NCBI GenBank assembly: GCA_963718195.1 | Contig: CAVQYQ010000001.1 | Location: forward strand, 62,001 to 126,000 | Length of the DNA stretch: 64,000 nt | Source of the DNA: MADRE3 sp963718195 | Lineage (GTDB): Bacteria > Desulfobacterota > Desulfobulbia > Desulfobulbales > Desulfocapsaceae | Direction of reading: 5' to 3' | Shown: positions 16,822-25,968 of the stretch, piece by piece | Layout: each line of letters begins with the position of its first letter | Position numbering within the stretch: the first letter of the stretch is position 1 | The notes under the pieces: generated by a model | Seen by the model: the letters and a program-made list of their open reading frames with translations, nothing else | Told to the model about the DNA's origin: nothing | Databases searched by the model: none | Position numbers and translations under genes: made by a program

Positions 16822-18441
16822 TCAATAGGGAGAAGAACCGCTTTGCTGTTCCCCGCTGACCGGCAAAATATTATCCTCATCTCGATGCTCTCCAGCACTG
16901 GTAATATAAATGGCAGCGCGACCGGGAACTGGACATTTTGTCTCACATATCCCGCAGCCAATGCAGAGACTGTCCACCACATACGGCTGCTTCACCCTGA
17001 TTTTCCTGCCCTGGTCATCATGAACATCCGCCATTCTGAAGCGAATCGCCTTATCTGGTGTCGGGCAATGTTCCTCGCAGACGATGCAGGGAATACCCTT
17101 TGCATAGGGCAGGCAGATATCTTTATCGAACCAGGCATGGCCGATTTTGGTTTTGTGCTTCTGCTCAAGGGTCAGTTCCATGATCGCCCCGGTTGGACAC
17201 ACCTGGCCACATAGTGTGCAGTTGAACTCACAATAGCCTGATCGTGCCACCAGTCGGGGGGTAAAAATCCCTTCAATACCTGACTGGAGAAAAGTCGGTT
17301 GCAGCGCATTGCCAATACACACCTGAATGCACTCTGCGCAACGGACACAACGGGATATAAAGTCATGTTCCTCCCGGGCTCCTGGCGGCCTGACCAGATT
17401 TGCCTGGGCCAGATGGTCTGTAGTCCTTGCCTTCAGGATCGGCGGAACCATTGCTCCGACAGCAAGGGTGCCAATAAACTTTCGACGCGAAAGAGAGATT
17501 TCATGGTTGCCAGAAGAGAACTTTTTCCTCTTGAAATCAATAATCTGGCGCGGACACTGTTCGAAACAGTCCATGCACAAACTGCAGCTTCCCATCCGTA
17601 TGTTTCGAGTATCGTCGATGGCCCCCATGCGACAGATTTTTACACAGTGATGACACTTCCCACAGTCGACATCTCCACCATTTACCTGCAGAATACTCAG
17701 GCGGGAAACCAGACCGATGAGCGCACCGAGCGGGCAGATATTCCTGCAGAAGAACCTGCGATGCACCAACTCCAGGAAAAAGAGCGATGCAAACATCATA
17801 AAACTCAGCAGGGCAAGGTCAAAATGCTTCTGATCAAACGGCAGAACCGTCAGTTTCAAGAACGAATAGAGCGGCTCTGTTACAAGATTAACGGAAGGTG
17901 GTGCTGATGCATAGGTGAACGAAAAAAACGATACCATCAGGGCGTTAATTGCCGGATAGAGCGATTGAGCCAAGGCCCGGACCAGGATAGAAAAGGGATC
18001 AAGGTACCCAGCCACTGGAAAATTCAACAGGGATGACACGACAACGAACAGAAGAATGAGCAGTGCCAGATGTGGATATCGCGTCTGCCTGTTTTTAGTT
18101 ATACTGCGAATCCCCAGGTGCCGAGCTCCATCGAGCATCGTACCCACGGGACAAAACCAACCGCAAAATGCCCTGCCGAATACCAGTGAAGCCAGCAGTG
18201 TAATCAATGCCGGCGCCATCAGGGCAATGACTATTTTTCCGGCGAGGATTGTGCAAATCGCCAGCAGCGGGTCTAGACGAAAAATAATATTGACCGCGTA
18301 TTCAATGGTGTCAGACCCTGTATAATCTGTTTTTACAAACAGAAAGAAAAATAACCCCAGAAACAGGGTCTGGCTGCCTATCCTGGCGACTCTCAGACCA
18401 AAATAGTTGCTCTTTGACTGATTGCCTGATTTGGTCCTCAA
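16822..18441 (-). CDS. NapH-like membrane ferredoxin fused to a NapG-like ferredoxin with an internal twin-arginine motif
   Basis: A 539-residue polyferredoxin. Residues 1-250 form a NapH/MauN/RdxA-like membrane part with several spans and the 'CGWFCP' (93-98) and 'CRNICP' (232-237) motifs. Two 4Fe-4S clusters follow at about 260-298. A perfect twin-arginine consensus, SRRKFIGTLAVGAM, sits at 318-331, inside the protein. Residues 360-520 then hold NapG-like CxxCxxC clusters. NapGH passes quinol electrons to periplasmic reductases. Here both parts are fused, and the internal Tat signal would place the NapG-like half in the periplasm (inference). It overlaps the upstream DUF362 gene by 4 bases. 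No nitrate reductase genes are present, so the acceptor is unknown. Confidence 0.85.
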   Translation of the reverse strand: MRTKSGNQSKSNYFGLRVARIGSQTLFLGLFFFLFVKTDYTGSDTIEYAVNIIFRLDPLLAICTILAGKIVIALMAPALITLLASLVFGRAFCGWFCPVGTMLDGARHLGIRSITKNRQTRYPHLALLILLFVVVSSLLNFPVAGYLDPFSILVRALAQSLYPAINALMVSFFSFTYASAPPSVNLVTEPLYSFLKLTVLPFDQKHFDLALLSFMMFASLFFLELVHRRFFCRNICPLGALIGLVSRLSILQVNGGDVDCGKCHHCVKICRMGAIDDTRNIRMGSCSLCMDCFEQCPRQIIDFKRKKFSSGNHEISLSRRKFIGTLAVGAMVPPILKARTTDHLAQANLVRPPGAREEHDFISRCVRCAECIQVCIGNALQPTFLQSGIEGIFTPRLVARSGYCEFNCTLCGQVCPTGAIMELTLEQKHKTKIGHAWFDKDICLPYAKGIPCIVCEEHCPTPDKAIRFRMADVHDDQGRKIRVKQPYVVDSLCIGCGICETKCPVPGRAAIYITSAGEHRDEDNILPVSGEQQSGSSPY

Positions 18442-19367
18442 AAAATACGCTCCTTTACAGAAATCCTGCCCAGGTTCATTTCACCAAGACCCATTCTGTG
18501 GGCCGCAACGGTCGAGGAGATGTCTCCGGGGCTCAGATCGAAAAGTGTGGTTGCATAGGCATCGGCGGCCACCGGATCGGTTGAGGCCAAGACGGTATCC
18601 GCCTTCTTGACATCCTGGAGACGTCCTCCCTGCGGCCCGTTCTTCAACAGCATGCGGGTTGCATCCACAACGGTCAATTGTGGTTTGACTACTGTTGCCA
18701 AATCTGCAAGTTTCTGACCAAGATCATGGTGAAGTCGGCCCCTGTTTCCGCCGATAACCCCCATACTGTTCTTGAGTCCCAGGCTCAGCCTGCTCAACCC
18801 ATGGTGCTTTGCCACCGGAACATTGATATAGCAATCTGCCAGCAGCGCCTCTTTGTAAATGTCCCAACGAGTGAGGGAAACCCCCTTTTCGATATCTACC
18901 GGGACGAATTTCCTTTCATCAATATGTTCGAGCCTGACTGTTCGGCCCATCGCTGTAAGGGTTTCCTCCATACCGCTGTTCCGATAACATCTTCGCTTTT
19001 CATTACAGGTGTGGTCAAAAACCAGGACCCGGGAAGCACCAGCTTCCAATGCCATTTCAACCAGGGCCTTTACCACCAGCGGATGACTGTTTGCACCCTG
19101 CTCCACCGACCGGTCCCAGCCGATATTCGGCTTAACAACGACACTGTTACCCGGTCGAACAAACTGATCCATGCCTCCGAGTATTGCCACAGCCTCACGG
19201 GTAATCTGTTGGTAATCTGTACCCTTTACCAGGGCAAGGAGTGAACCAGGCGATGAAGAGGCGACGGCCCTGGATATTGAAAAACGGGGAACAGCCAGGG
19301 TCAGCCCGACTGAAAACAAGCTTACCTGTTGAATAAATTTCCTTCTGTTAAGCGTTCTATTTTGCAT
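18438..19367 (-). CDS. Exported DUF362 domain protein
   Basis: A 309-residue protein when started at ATG 19365-19367, which has GGAGG 11 bases upstream. A longer in-frame start at 19457 adds 30 residues in front of the signal. The N-terminus 'LNRRKFIQQVSLFSVGLTLA' is a twin-arginine signal. The body has the DUF362 pattern 'VVVKPNIGWDRS' (about residue 85), 'YINVPVAKHHGLSRLSLGLKN' and 'ADAYATTLFDL'. The function of DUF362 is unknown, although many members are fused or linked to ferredoxins. The 4-base overlap with the polyferredoxin gene argues for a joint redox role at the periplasmic face of the membrane. Confidence 0.85.
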   Translation of the reverse strand: MQNRTLNRRKFIQQVSLFSVGLTLAVPRFSISRAVASSSPGSLLALVKGTDYQQITREAVAILGGMDQFVRPGNSVVVKPNIGWDRSVEQGANSHPLVVKALVEMALEAGASRVLVFDHTCNEKRRCYRNSGMEETLTAMGRTVRLEHIDERKFVPVDIEKGVSLTRWDIYKEALLADCYINVPVAKHHGLSRLSLGLKNSMGVIGGNRGRLHHDLGQKLADLATVVKPQLTVVDATRMLLKNGPQGGRLQDVKKADTVLASTDPVAADAYATTLFDLSPGDISSTVAAHRMGLGEMNLGRISVKERIF

Positions 19368-19607
19368 AATTGAACCAACCTCCAACTCGACTGACCACGG
19401 GATAGTAAAAACAATGAGCGCAACGTATGCACCGGTCAACGCCCTGCATAATACCACAAGGAAGCATTGAAAGAAATGTCCGGGAGACCAAAATATGTCT
19501 GCTTGAAACTGGAAAAGAGATTCTTCGTGTTTATAGAGTCAAGAAGACGATCACTTAAAAAAAATGTCAGCTTTATTAGAGAACTCATACAAACAGAAGA
19601 GTAAAAG

Positions 19608-21149
19608 ATGTCCAAATCCTATAATGCAGTTAAGGAGCAGTTTCGCAAACTCTCGCGAATCAATCACGCGATTACATTTCTGCAGTGGGATCAGCTGGTG
19701 ATGATGCCGCCGGGAGGCAATTCGTCTCGGTCAGAGTCAATTGCCGAACTTTCAGCAATGTATCACGAGCATCTCACCTCTGCTTATCTCGCCGAACTTT
19801 TGCAGAAATGTCTGGAACAGGAAAACGATGTTGAGACAAGTCGAAGCCTTTTCGAGATGTCCCGAGTACATCAACAGGCATGTTGTATTCCGGCGGACCT
19901 GGTAAAAGCTAAATCGCTGGCCGGTTCGCGATGTGAACACGGCTGGCGGCAGCAGCGAAAAGATAATGACTGGAATTCATTTTTGCCCAATTTCAGCGAA
20001 GTGGTCAATCTCTCCCGGCAGGAAGCGAGGGCGCGCCAGGAGACGACCCCCAAGAGACATAAAACGCCATATGATGCCTTGCTTGATCTCTATTGCACGG
20101 GGGACAGCAGTGAACTCATCGAACAGATCTTCTCCGGTCTGAGGACGGAACTACCGGCTCTTATTGAGCAGATATCTGCACGTCAGGCAAAGGAAAAAAT
20201 CGTCATCCAGGGTCCTTTTTCCATCGATAGCCAGAGAAAACTCAACCACACATTAATGACGTGCCTCGGTTTCAATTTTAATGAAGGTCGCCTTGATGAG
20301 AGTGTGCATCCGTTCAGCACCGGCGACCGGGGCGACCATCGCATAACCACAAGATTTCGTTCCACGGACTTTCTGGAAGCACTGCTGGCAACCGCCCACG
20401 AAACCGGGCATGCGAGCTATGAGGCGGGCCTGCCTGCCCGCTGGGATGGCCTGCCAGTCGGCTCGGCAAGAAACATGTCTATTCACGAGAGCCAGAGCCT
20501 GCTCTTTGAAAAACAGCTGTTTCTTTCGAAGCCGTTTCTCTCATTTTTCACCAGCTCCATACACGAATGTCTTCCTCAAACCTCTGAAATATCAAGTGAT
20601 CTCATCTGGACGGCCTGCAGCCATGTCCAGCCCAGCTTTATCCGTGTAGAAGCGGATGAGGTGACCTATCCGCTCCATGTCATTCTCCGTTTTGAGATTG
20701 AGAGTAGACTGATCAATGACCAAATCGAAGCCTCAGATGTTCCGGAAGCCTGGGATGACGGGATGAAACAGTATCTTGGTCTGTCAACGGCGGGGAATTA
20801 CACCGATGGTTGCTTACAGGATATTCACTGGACTGACGGCTCCTTTGGATATTTCCCCTCATATACGCTGGGAGCCGTGAACAGCGCACAGCTTTTTGCC
20901 GCTATCAAAAGAAGGTATGCGGACTGGCATCAGCGACTGGCCGGTGGAGATGTCTCTTTCGTCCATGACTGGTTACAAGATCATATCTGGAGCAAAGCGA
21001 GCTCCATAGATTCCCAGGAACTTATGCGACAGGCAACAGGTGACGGAACTAACCCCAAATGGTTTATCGATCACCTCAAAAAAAGATATACAAGCCAGGA
21101 TTACGAGGATGATACCGCTCGGAACCGTGACATAGCAATCAATCGCTAA
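19608..21149 (+). CDS. Carboxypeptidase, M32 (Taq) family
   Basis: A 513-residue zinc carboxypeptidase. The M32 catalytic signature appears as 'TAHETGHASYEAGLP' near residue 265 (HExxH), and a downstream 'IHESQSLLFEKQL' supplies the third ligand Glu. The segment 'RFRSTDFLEALLATAHE' and the C-terminal 'DVSFVHDWLQDHIW' are also family-typical. M32 enzymes are cytosolic and remove C-terminal residues broadly, usually not Pro, Asp or Glu. The start is supported by AGAAGAG upstream. It is a single-gene unit convergent with the ZIP transporter. Confidence 0.93.
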   Translation: MSKSYNAVKEQFRKLSRINHAITFLQWDQLVMMPPGGNSSRSESIAELSAMYHEHLTSAYLAELLQKCLEQENDVETSRSLFEMSRVHQQACCIPADLVKAKSLAGSRCEHGWRQQRKDNDWNSFLPNFSEVVNLSRQEARARQETTPKRHKTPYDALLDLYCTGDSSELIEQIFSGLRTELPALIEQISARQAKEKIVIQGPFSIDSQRKLNHTLMTCLGFNFNEGRLDESVHPFSTGDRGDHRITTRFRSTDFLEALLATAHETGHASYEAGLPARWDGLPVGSARNMSIHESQSLLFEKQLFLSKPFLSFFTSSIHECLPQTSEISSDLIWTACSHVQPSFIRVEADEVTYPLHVILRFEIESRLINDQIEASDVPEAWDDGMKQYLGLSTAGNYTDGCLQDIHWTDGSFGYFPSYTLGAVNSAQLFAAIKRRYADWHQRLAGGDVSFVHDWLQDHIWSKASSIDSQELMRQATGDGTNPKWFIDHLKKRYTSQDYEDDTARNRDIAINR

Positions 21150-21150
21150 A

Positions 21151-21179
21151 AAAGAGTAACAGGAGAACTACTGCTCTTA
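21151..21179 (-). terminator. Possible terminator for the ZIP transporter gene
   Basis: Stem AAGAGTA (21152-21158) with TGCTCTT (21172-21178), allowing one G-U pair. On the minus strand it is followed by a CTCTTTTTT run. It overlaps the ZIP stop codon, so the call is weak. Confidence 0.35.
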
Positions 21180-21989
21180 CCCCAGTGCCACATCAAGTGT
21201 CATCATTATGGAAAATCCGACCATCACCCCAATGGTGGCAATATCGGAATGCTTCTCTGCCTGGGACTCAGGAATGAGCTCTTCAGCGACAACATAGATC
21301 ATCGCACCTGCAGCAAACGACAAGGCATAGGGGAGCAGTGGTTGCATATAGATCACCGCAAAAGCACCCATTACACCGGCGATGGGTTCGACCATACCCG
21401 AAAATTGGCCATACATGAAACTTTTGCGCCGTGACAGCCCTTCACGTCTCAGCGGTACCGAGACGGCCGCTCCCTCGGGAAAATTCTGAATACCGATACC
21501 AATCGCAAGTGCTATTGCCGCTCCGATAGACGCTGCGGGATGCCCCGCTGCGGCGGCACCAAAAGCGACCCCGACCGCCAGCCCTTCAGGTATATTGTGC
21601 AGGGTAATGGCCAGGACAAGTAACACCGATCGCTGCCAGGTTGTCTTGACGCCCTCCGCTTCAGCTGTCGGAAAACCGGCATGTAAATGCGGCAAGACTT
21701 TGTCAACCATCCAGAGGAAGGCACCACCACTTAAAAAACCCACGAGTGCTGGAATCCAGGGGATTCCCCCTGCTTCCTCGACCATTGCTATGGCGGGGGC
21801 AAGAAGTGACCAGAAACTGGCGGCGATCATGACACCTGCAGCGCTGCCAAGCATACCATCCATCACCTTTCTGTTGATACGTTTAAAGAAAAATACCACG
21901 CTTGCCCCAAGCGCTGTCATAAACCATGTGAAACAGGTGCCCAGCAGTGCCTGCATTACCGGAGAAAGTGCTAAAAACCATTCGATCAT
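21177..21989 (-). CDS. ZIP family metal transporter
   Basis: A 270-residue membrane protein with about eight hydrophobic segments. The metal-site signature is visible in span IV as 'LAITLHNIPEGLAVGVAFG' (HNxPEG). Span V carries 'GIGIQNFPEGAAVSVPL' (QNxPEG), the typical GufA/ZupT-like pair. The histidine-containing loop 'KVLPHLHAGFPTAEAEG' lies before span IV. These proteins import Zn2+, Fe2+ or Mn2+ into the cytoplasm; the specificity cannot be read from sequence. It is transcribed on the minus strand after the CDP-alcohol phosphatidyltransferase gene, with a gap of about 155 bases. Confidence 0.92.
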   Translation of the reverse strand: MIEWFLALSPVMQALLGTCFTWFMTALGASVVFFFKRINRKVMDGMLGSAAGVMIAASFWSLLAPAIAMVEEAGGIPWIPALVGFLSGGAFLWMVDKVLPHLHAGFPTAEAEGVKTTWQRSVLLVLAITLHNIPEGLAVGVAFGAAAAGHPAASIGAAIALAIGIGIQNFPEGAAVSVPLRREGLSRRKSFMYGQFSGMVEPIAGVMGAFAVIYMQPLLPYALSFAAGAMIYVVAEELIPESQAEKHSDIATIGVMVGFSIMMTLDVALG

Positions 21990-22145
21990 TTCATTTCACC
22001 TTTCAATTCATCTTTAAAGTGACATTTTGCTATTGTAACCGGGGAATCATTGACAGGACCTACACCATTAAGAAATTTCCTCTAAAATTTCTAAATCTTA
22101 ACCAATCACTATATCTCTCTGATATCGCTGGGCAGCTCAACTTGT

Positions 22146-23444
22146 TCAGGTGGAATTATGGATCTTTTGCACCCATTGTCTCCCGATAACCATATAGAGC
22201 AGAACCGAACAGAGAATCAGGTAACCAAACATCTGCACATTCTTCGTTTTGAGAACAAAAGCAATGGTCACCGTTATGGTTGAACATATTATAAAAAACA
22301 GCGGTTTTGGTATCTGTTTCAGGATTATCCGACCGAAATGGGCAAATCGTATATGACTTACCATCAACCCAACAGACAATAAGGCAAAAAGCCAGAGGAC
22401 ATTTTGAGGGACGACGAGAGCGGCGCCAAGTACAATCAGCGCCCCGGCAGGGCTGGGAAGACCGTTAAAAATGCCATCGGGCAAATCTGTCCGGTTTTTG
22501 TCGACGGTAATAAAACGGATCAGTCGATACGCCACGCCGATGAAAAAGATTGAGGCAAAAAGCCAGGCGATGGTTCCTTCTGACTTTACAATCACGTAGG
22601 CTGGAGCAAGTCCAAAACTGACAAAATCGGCGATATCATCAAGGTACGGTCCATACTTGGTTCCCCCATGCTTTTCGGCCATCCGGCCATCGAACAGATC
22701 AAACAGCTGACCGACGATTATAATGGAAATAGCCCAGGCAAAATAGTGATTATGGGTCAGATAAAGGGCCGCGATGCCACAACCAAAATTCAGTGTTGAA
22801 AGGATATCTGCATATAATCTGTTGGGGATGAACTTGAAGATTACCGATGCTGAGGAGAGAATGATACAGGCAAGCAGTATCTCGTTACCCAGGTCAATGA
22901 CCTCGGGGTTTTTGTCCAGCAGTGCACAGAAAATAACCAGCCCGAAACAGATAATCGCCTTTATCTTTCCAAAATTGTTAGCTGCTCCGGAAGAGTTGAT
23001 CAGGGAAAGAATATGTCGGGCAAAAAACTGGCCGAACAGTTCCACGGCCACAAGAACCCAGACGATACTGATTGAAAGTATGCCTCCATAGGCAAAGCCA
23101 ATCAGGGGAGGCAGGTAGGTCAGCTTGTCACACATCGGGTCAAGCCACTCACCCCATTTGGTACCAAGATTGCACGTTCTTGCCACAACTCCATCAATTC
23201 CATCAAGTATTGCAGCGAATGTAAAAATGAAAATGGCAATTGACTGATAGCTGGAGACAAAATAGAGAAAAAAGCCAGCAATCGCCATCGCTGTGCGCCA
23301 GTAGCAGATTGCATTGGGATGAAGCAGCCATAGATTTGACATAATAAAATCCTGCATGGACTTCTTATGTACCATCCGCGAAAACCAGAAATAAAACGTG
23401 GTCCCAATGGCAGCTGCTAAACTAATAACCAGTACTCTTTCCAT
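22146..23444 (-). CDS. Tandem CDP-alcohol phosphatidyltransferase domain protein
   Basis: A 432-residue polytopic membrane protein with two CDP-OH-P domains. The first (about residues 40-200) has an intact catalytic motif, D-G-x2-A-R-x8-G-x3-D-x3-D, at 84-106 ('DGVVARTCNLGTKWG...'). The second (about 215-400) has 'DGRMAEKHGGTKYG' at 252-265, followed by 'LDDIAD'. There the Arg is replaced by Glu and the spacing is one residue short. Family enzymes swap CMP from a CDP-lipid for an alcohol (glycerol-P, serine, inositol-P). Domain 2 resembles phosphatidylserine synthase overall. The altered motif suggests a changed or lost activity in the second half (inference). The substrate is not known. Confidence 0.82.
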   Translation of the reverse strand: MERVLVISLAAAIGTTFYFWFSRMVHKKSMQDFIMSNLWLLHPNAICYWRTAMAIAGFFLYFVSSYQSIAIFIFTFAAILDGIDGVVARTCNLGTKWGEWLDPMCDKLTYLPPLIGFAYGGILSISIVWVLVAVELFGQFFARHILSLINSSGAANNFGKIKAIICFGLVIFCALLDKNPEVIDLGNEILLACIILSSASVIFKFIPNRLYADILSTLNFGCGIAALYLTHNHYFAWAISIIIVGQLFDLFDGRMAEKHGGTKYGPYLDDIADFVSFGLAPAYVIVKSEGTIAWLFASIFFIGVAYRLIRFITVDKNRTDLPDGIFNGLPSPAGALIVLGAALVVPQNVLWLFALLSVGLMVSHIRFAHFGRIILKQIPKPLFFIICSTITVTIAFVLKTKNVQMFGYLILCSVLLYMVIGRQWVQKIHNST

Positions 23445-23780
23445 ATTTTCTCTCGATTTGGTCCTCAGATCCTGTCAAGGATTCATTCCATTAGTTGAAC
23501 CGTCTCTCTACCCTAGGCCTGCTTACCATTTTACTACATAAAAATCCATTTCTGTCTGATTCCAGCCGGTAAAGGGTGCAGGTATTTTGTGGCGACTGTC
23601 AGTTGATCAGACCCATATTCGTTGAAACCTCTGCGATTAATGAATAGCTTAACTGTATAAAACCGTAAACTCTTCATGGTAACGACGCAGGGAACGCATT
23701 TCCTGACAAGGGGAAGATCGTACGTGTCACCCATCACTGCCAACAGTGCAACACCCATTTAATCGCCACAAGGCATCTGG
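23445..23780. other. Divergent intergenic region
   Basis: About 336 bases between the phosphatidyltransferase gene (minus) and the sensor kinase gene (plus). Short frames on both strands have no recognisable product or ribosome-binding site. No operator, RNA or repeat was recognised. It must contain the kinase promoter. Confidence 0.35.
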
Positions 23781-25166
23781 ATGGTCATAAATTTCCTGTT
23801 ATACCTCCTCTATGGACTGGCCTTCTTTACACTGGGGGTGGCGATTCTCTCGCGCGATACCCGCTTCAGTGAACTTGGTATAGCCAAGATACTCTGGCTA
23901 CTTGCCGTATTTGGTATCATCCATGGTTTTCACGAATGGCTCGAACTTCTTGAACAACTGAACCCGGAAATAAAGGGGGACACCTTTTTCCAATTACGGT
24001 TGACAGTGGTCAGTGGTTCTTTTCTGTTTCTTTTTTACTTTGGTCTGTTTCTCAATATCATAACACTTTATGGTGACCAGGCCCTCAAGACCACTCCTGG
24101 CATAGTCAAGCTCATGGTAGGTGTATCTGCCCTGGTACTGATCTTAGGTGCCATCTATTTCGATCTTGGCAATGGTAATGACCTCAATATTCGCCGTTTT
24201 GTCGCGTTTCCAGGTGGGTTGCTGGCAGGCATCGGACTGATGATCTACTCCCGAACCGTGCGCTCTTTTTCGGTAAAAGTTGCCAGAAATTTTATACTGG
24301 CTGGGATCTGTATGACTTTCTATGCTCTTTTAACCGGAATTGTCCCATCTGACGTGATCATTCCACTGTTTGATATACAGATAATATTGTTAAGAGGCGT
24401 GAGCGCCTTTTTTATAATGATTTTTACAATACGGGCACTCTCTGTATTCAGTCTTGAGCAGCGGAAATTGATTAACGAACAGCTTCTGCGATTTGCCCAA
24501 TCTGAAAAACTGACATCAATGGGAGTTCTGGTAGCTGGGATCGCCCATGAAATTAATAATCCCCTCACCAACGTCTCTCTCAACCTCGAAATGCTCAAAG
24601 ATCTGGTGGAAGGTGACGAAAAAATAGACAGAAAGCTTGATTCAATCGAGCGCAACGTTACCAGAGCCTCAACGATTGCCAAGGAGCTCCTGCATTTTTC
24701 CCGGGAAAAAGAGACCGCGCTTGAACCACTCGATCTTAACCAGGTTTTAATAAGAACCAAAAACCTCCTGCAAAACCAGTTGAAAAGTCCCGTAATCCAG
24801 ATGCAGCTGAATGATATTCCTCAGGTCATGGGAATTACCTGGAAACTGGAAGAGGTGTTTGTTAACCTGCTGATGAACAGCATTGATGCGTGCCAGGAAG
24901 AAGATAGCATCGTGGTTGAAACCTCCTGCAATAATGATCAGGTTCAGGTCATGATCACCGATACCGGACACGGTATCGGTGATGAAGATAAGGCACGGGT
25001 GTTCGATCCCTTTTTTACCACAAAGGAGATTGGTAAAGGGACAGGACTGGGGTTATCCATATGCTACAATATAATCAAGCAGCATGGAGGGGAAATATCC
25101 GTTGTCAGCAGTGAGCAGGGGGGCACAATCATGACGACAACATTTCCGGTTATTGCCGATGAATAA
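23781..25166 (+). CDS. Membrane sensor histidine kinase
   Basis: A 461-residue kinase. The N-terminal half (about 1-220) has seven or so hydrophobic spans and no large periplasmic domain, so it probably senses within or close to the membrane. The HisKA box is 'LVAGIAHEINNPLTNVSLNLEML' (about 255-277, His in 'AHEINNP'). It is followed by an HATPase_c domain with the N box 'EEVFVNLLMNSIDACQE', the G1 box 'DTGHGIGDED', the F box 'FDPFFTTKEIGKGTGLGLS' and the G2 region within it. It overlaps the response-regulator start by 8 bases. The gene located next to the pair encodes a secreted haem-binding protein, a plausible regulatory target. Confidence 0.92.
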   Translation: MVINFLLYLLYGLAFFTLGVAILSRDTRFSELGIAKILWLLAVFGIIHGFHEWLELLEQLNPEIKGDTFFQLRLTVVSGSFLFLFYFGLFLNIITLYGDQALKTTPGIVKLMVGVSALVLILGAIYFDLGNGNDLNIRRFVAFPGGLLAGIGLMIYSRTVRSFSVKVARNFILAGICMTFYALLTGIVPSDVIIPLFDIQIILLRGVSAFFIMIFTIRALSVFSLEQRKLINEQLLRFAQSEKLTSMGVLVAGIAHEINNPLTNVSLNLEMLKDLVEGDEKIDRKLDSIERNVTRASTIAKELLHFSREKETALEPLDLNQVLIRTKNLLQNQLKSPVIQMQLNDIPQVMGITWKLEEVFVNLLMNSIDACQEEDSIVVETSCNNDQVQVMITDTGHGIGDEDKARVFDPFFTTKEIGKGTGLGLSICYNIIKQHGGEISVVSSEQGGTIMTTTFPVIADE

Positions 25167-25815
25167 CAAAATTATCTTTGTCATTGATGACGACCAGGAT
25201 CTGCGAGAGAGCATCACTGAAATTCTTGAAGACCACGGTTTTACCGTTATCGGCTGTGAAACAGCCGAGGCAGCCCTGCAGAAACTCAAAGACCAGCCCC
25301 CAGACCTTGTCATTGTTGACAATATGATGCCGGGCATGGGTGGAATGGCGTTTGTTCCACTCTTGAAAAAGAACTGTTCCACGGCAAAGGTTGTGATGAT
25401 TACCGCTTTTTCAACGGTGGATAACGCGGTGACAGCCATGAAGCTCGGTGCCAATGACTACCTGGCCAAACCGTTCAAACGAGATGAACTTCTGGTAACG
25501 GTCAGGCGCAATCTGGAAGAGCTGAGACTTGAGCAGCAGCTTGATGATCCGGGTATGGATGATGCTCTTGCCTGCCTTTCTAACCAGATCAGACGTCAAA
25601 TTTTGACCGTCCTGTCCAGTAAGGAAAAAATGCGATTTATGGATATCACCCGTTATCTTGAAATCAGCGATCACACCAAGGTCAATTTTCACCTGAAAAA
25701 TCTTAAAAATAACAATCTCATCACCCAGGATCGGGAAAAATCATATCTTTTAACCCCGCAAGGCAAAAAAATGGTAGATTGCCTCTCTCTGCTTTCCCAG
25801 CGTATTTCTGAATAA
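25159..25815 (+). CDS. Response regulator with a winged-helix (ArsR/MarR-like) output domain
   Basis: A 218-residue protein when started at ATG 25159 inside the kinase stop region. A TTG two codons earlier is possible. The receiver domain covers about 1-120: acidic pocket 'VIDDDQD', phosphoacceptor Asp in 'LVIVDNMMPG', Thr in 'MITAFS', Lys in 'YLAKPFKRDE'. Instead of an OmpR or NtrC output, residues 135-215 form a winged helix beginning 'QIRRQILTVLSSKEKMRFMDI' and containing 'KVNFHLKNLKNNNLI'. That arrangement is typical of ArsR-like regulators. This output pairing is unusual. The candidate 18-bp palindrome at 25838 may be its binding site, or that of a CRP-family regulator. Confidence 0.88.
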   Translation: MNNKIIFVIDDDQDLRESITEILEDHGFTVIGCETAEAALQKLKDQPPDLVIVDNMMPGMGGMAFVPLLKKNCSTAKVVMITAFSTVDNAVTAMKLGANDYLAKPFKRDELLVTVRRNLEELRLEQQLDDPGMDDALACLSNQIRRQILTVLSSKEKMRFMDITRYLEISDHTKVNFHLKNLKNNNLITQDREKSYLLTPQGKKMVDCLSLLSQRISE

Positions 25816-25837
25816 CTTCGGGATATTGGCTTTGGGT

Positions 25838-25855
25838 TGTGAACTGGAGTTCACA
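25838..25855. promoter_or_regulatory. Perfect 18-bp palindrome upstream of the haem-binding protein gene
   Basis: TGTGAACTGGAGTTCACA is a perfect 7-4-7 inverted repeat. It lies 23 bases after the response-regulator stop and about 113 bases before the next start codon. Half-sites resemble CRP/HcpR (TGTGA...TCACA), but the spacing is 8 rather than 6. They also resemble Rex with extra spacing. It is a good operator candidate with an unknown protein. Confidence 0.55.
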
Positions 25856-25968
25856 GGTTCCCCTTGTTTTGTGAAAAACCTTTATCTGGAATCATACTTC
25901 TAACCTTCATATTCTGATACCGTCCCAATAGGAAACTAGATCACTTAAAACCTTTACAGGAGGAGAAT

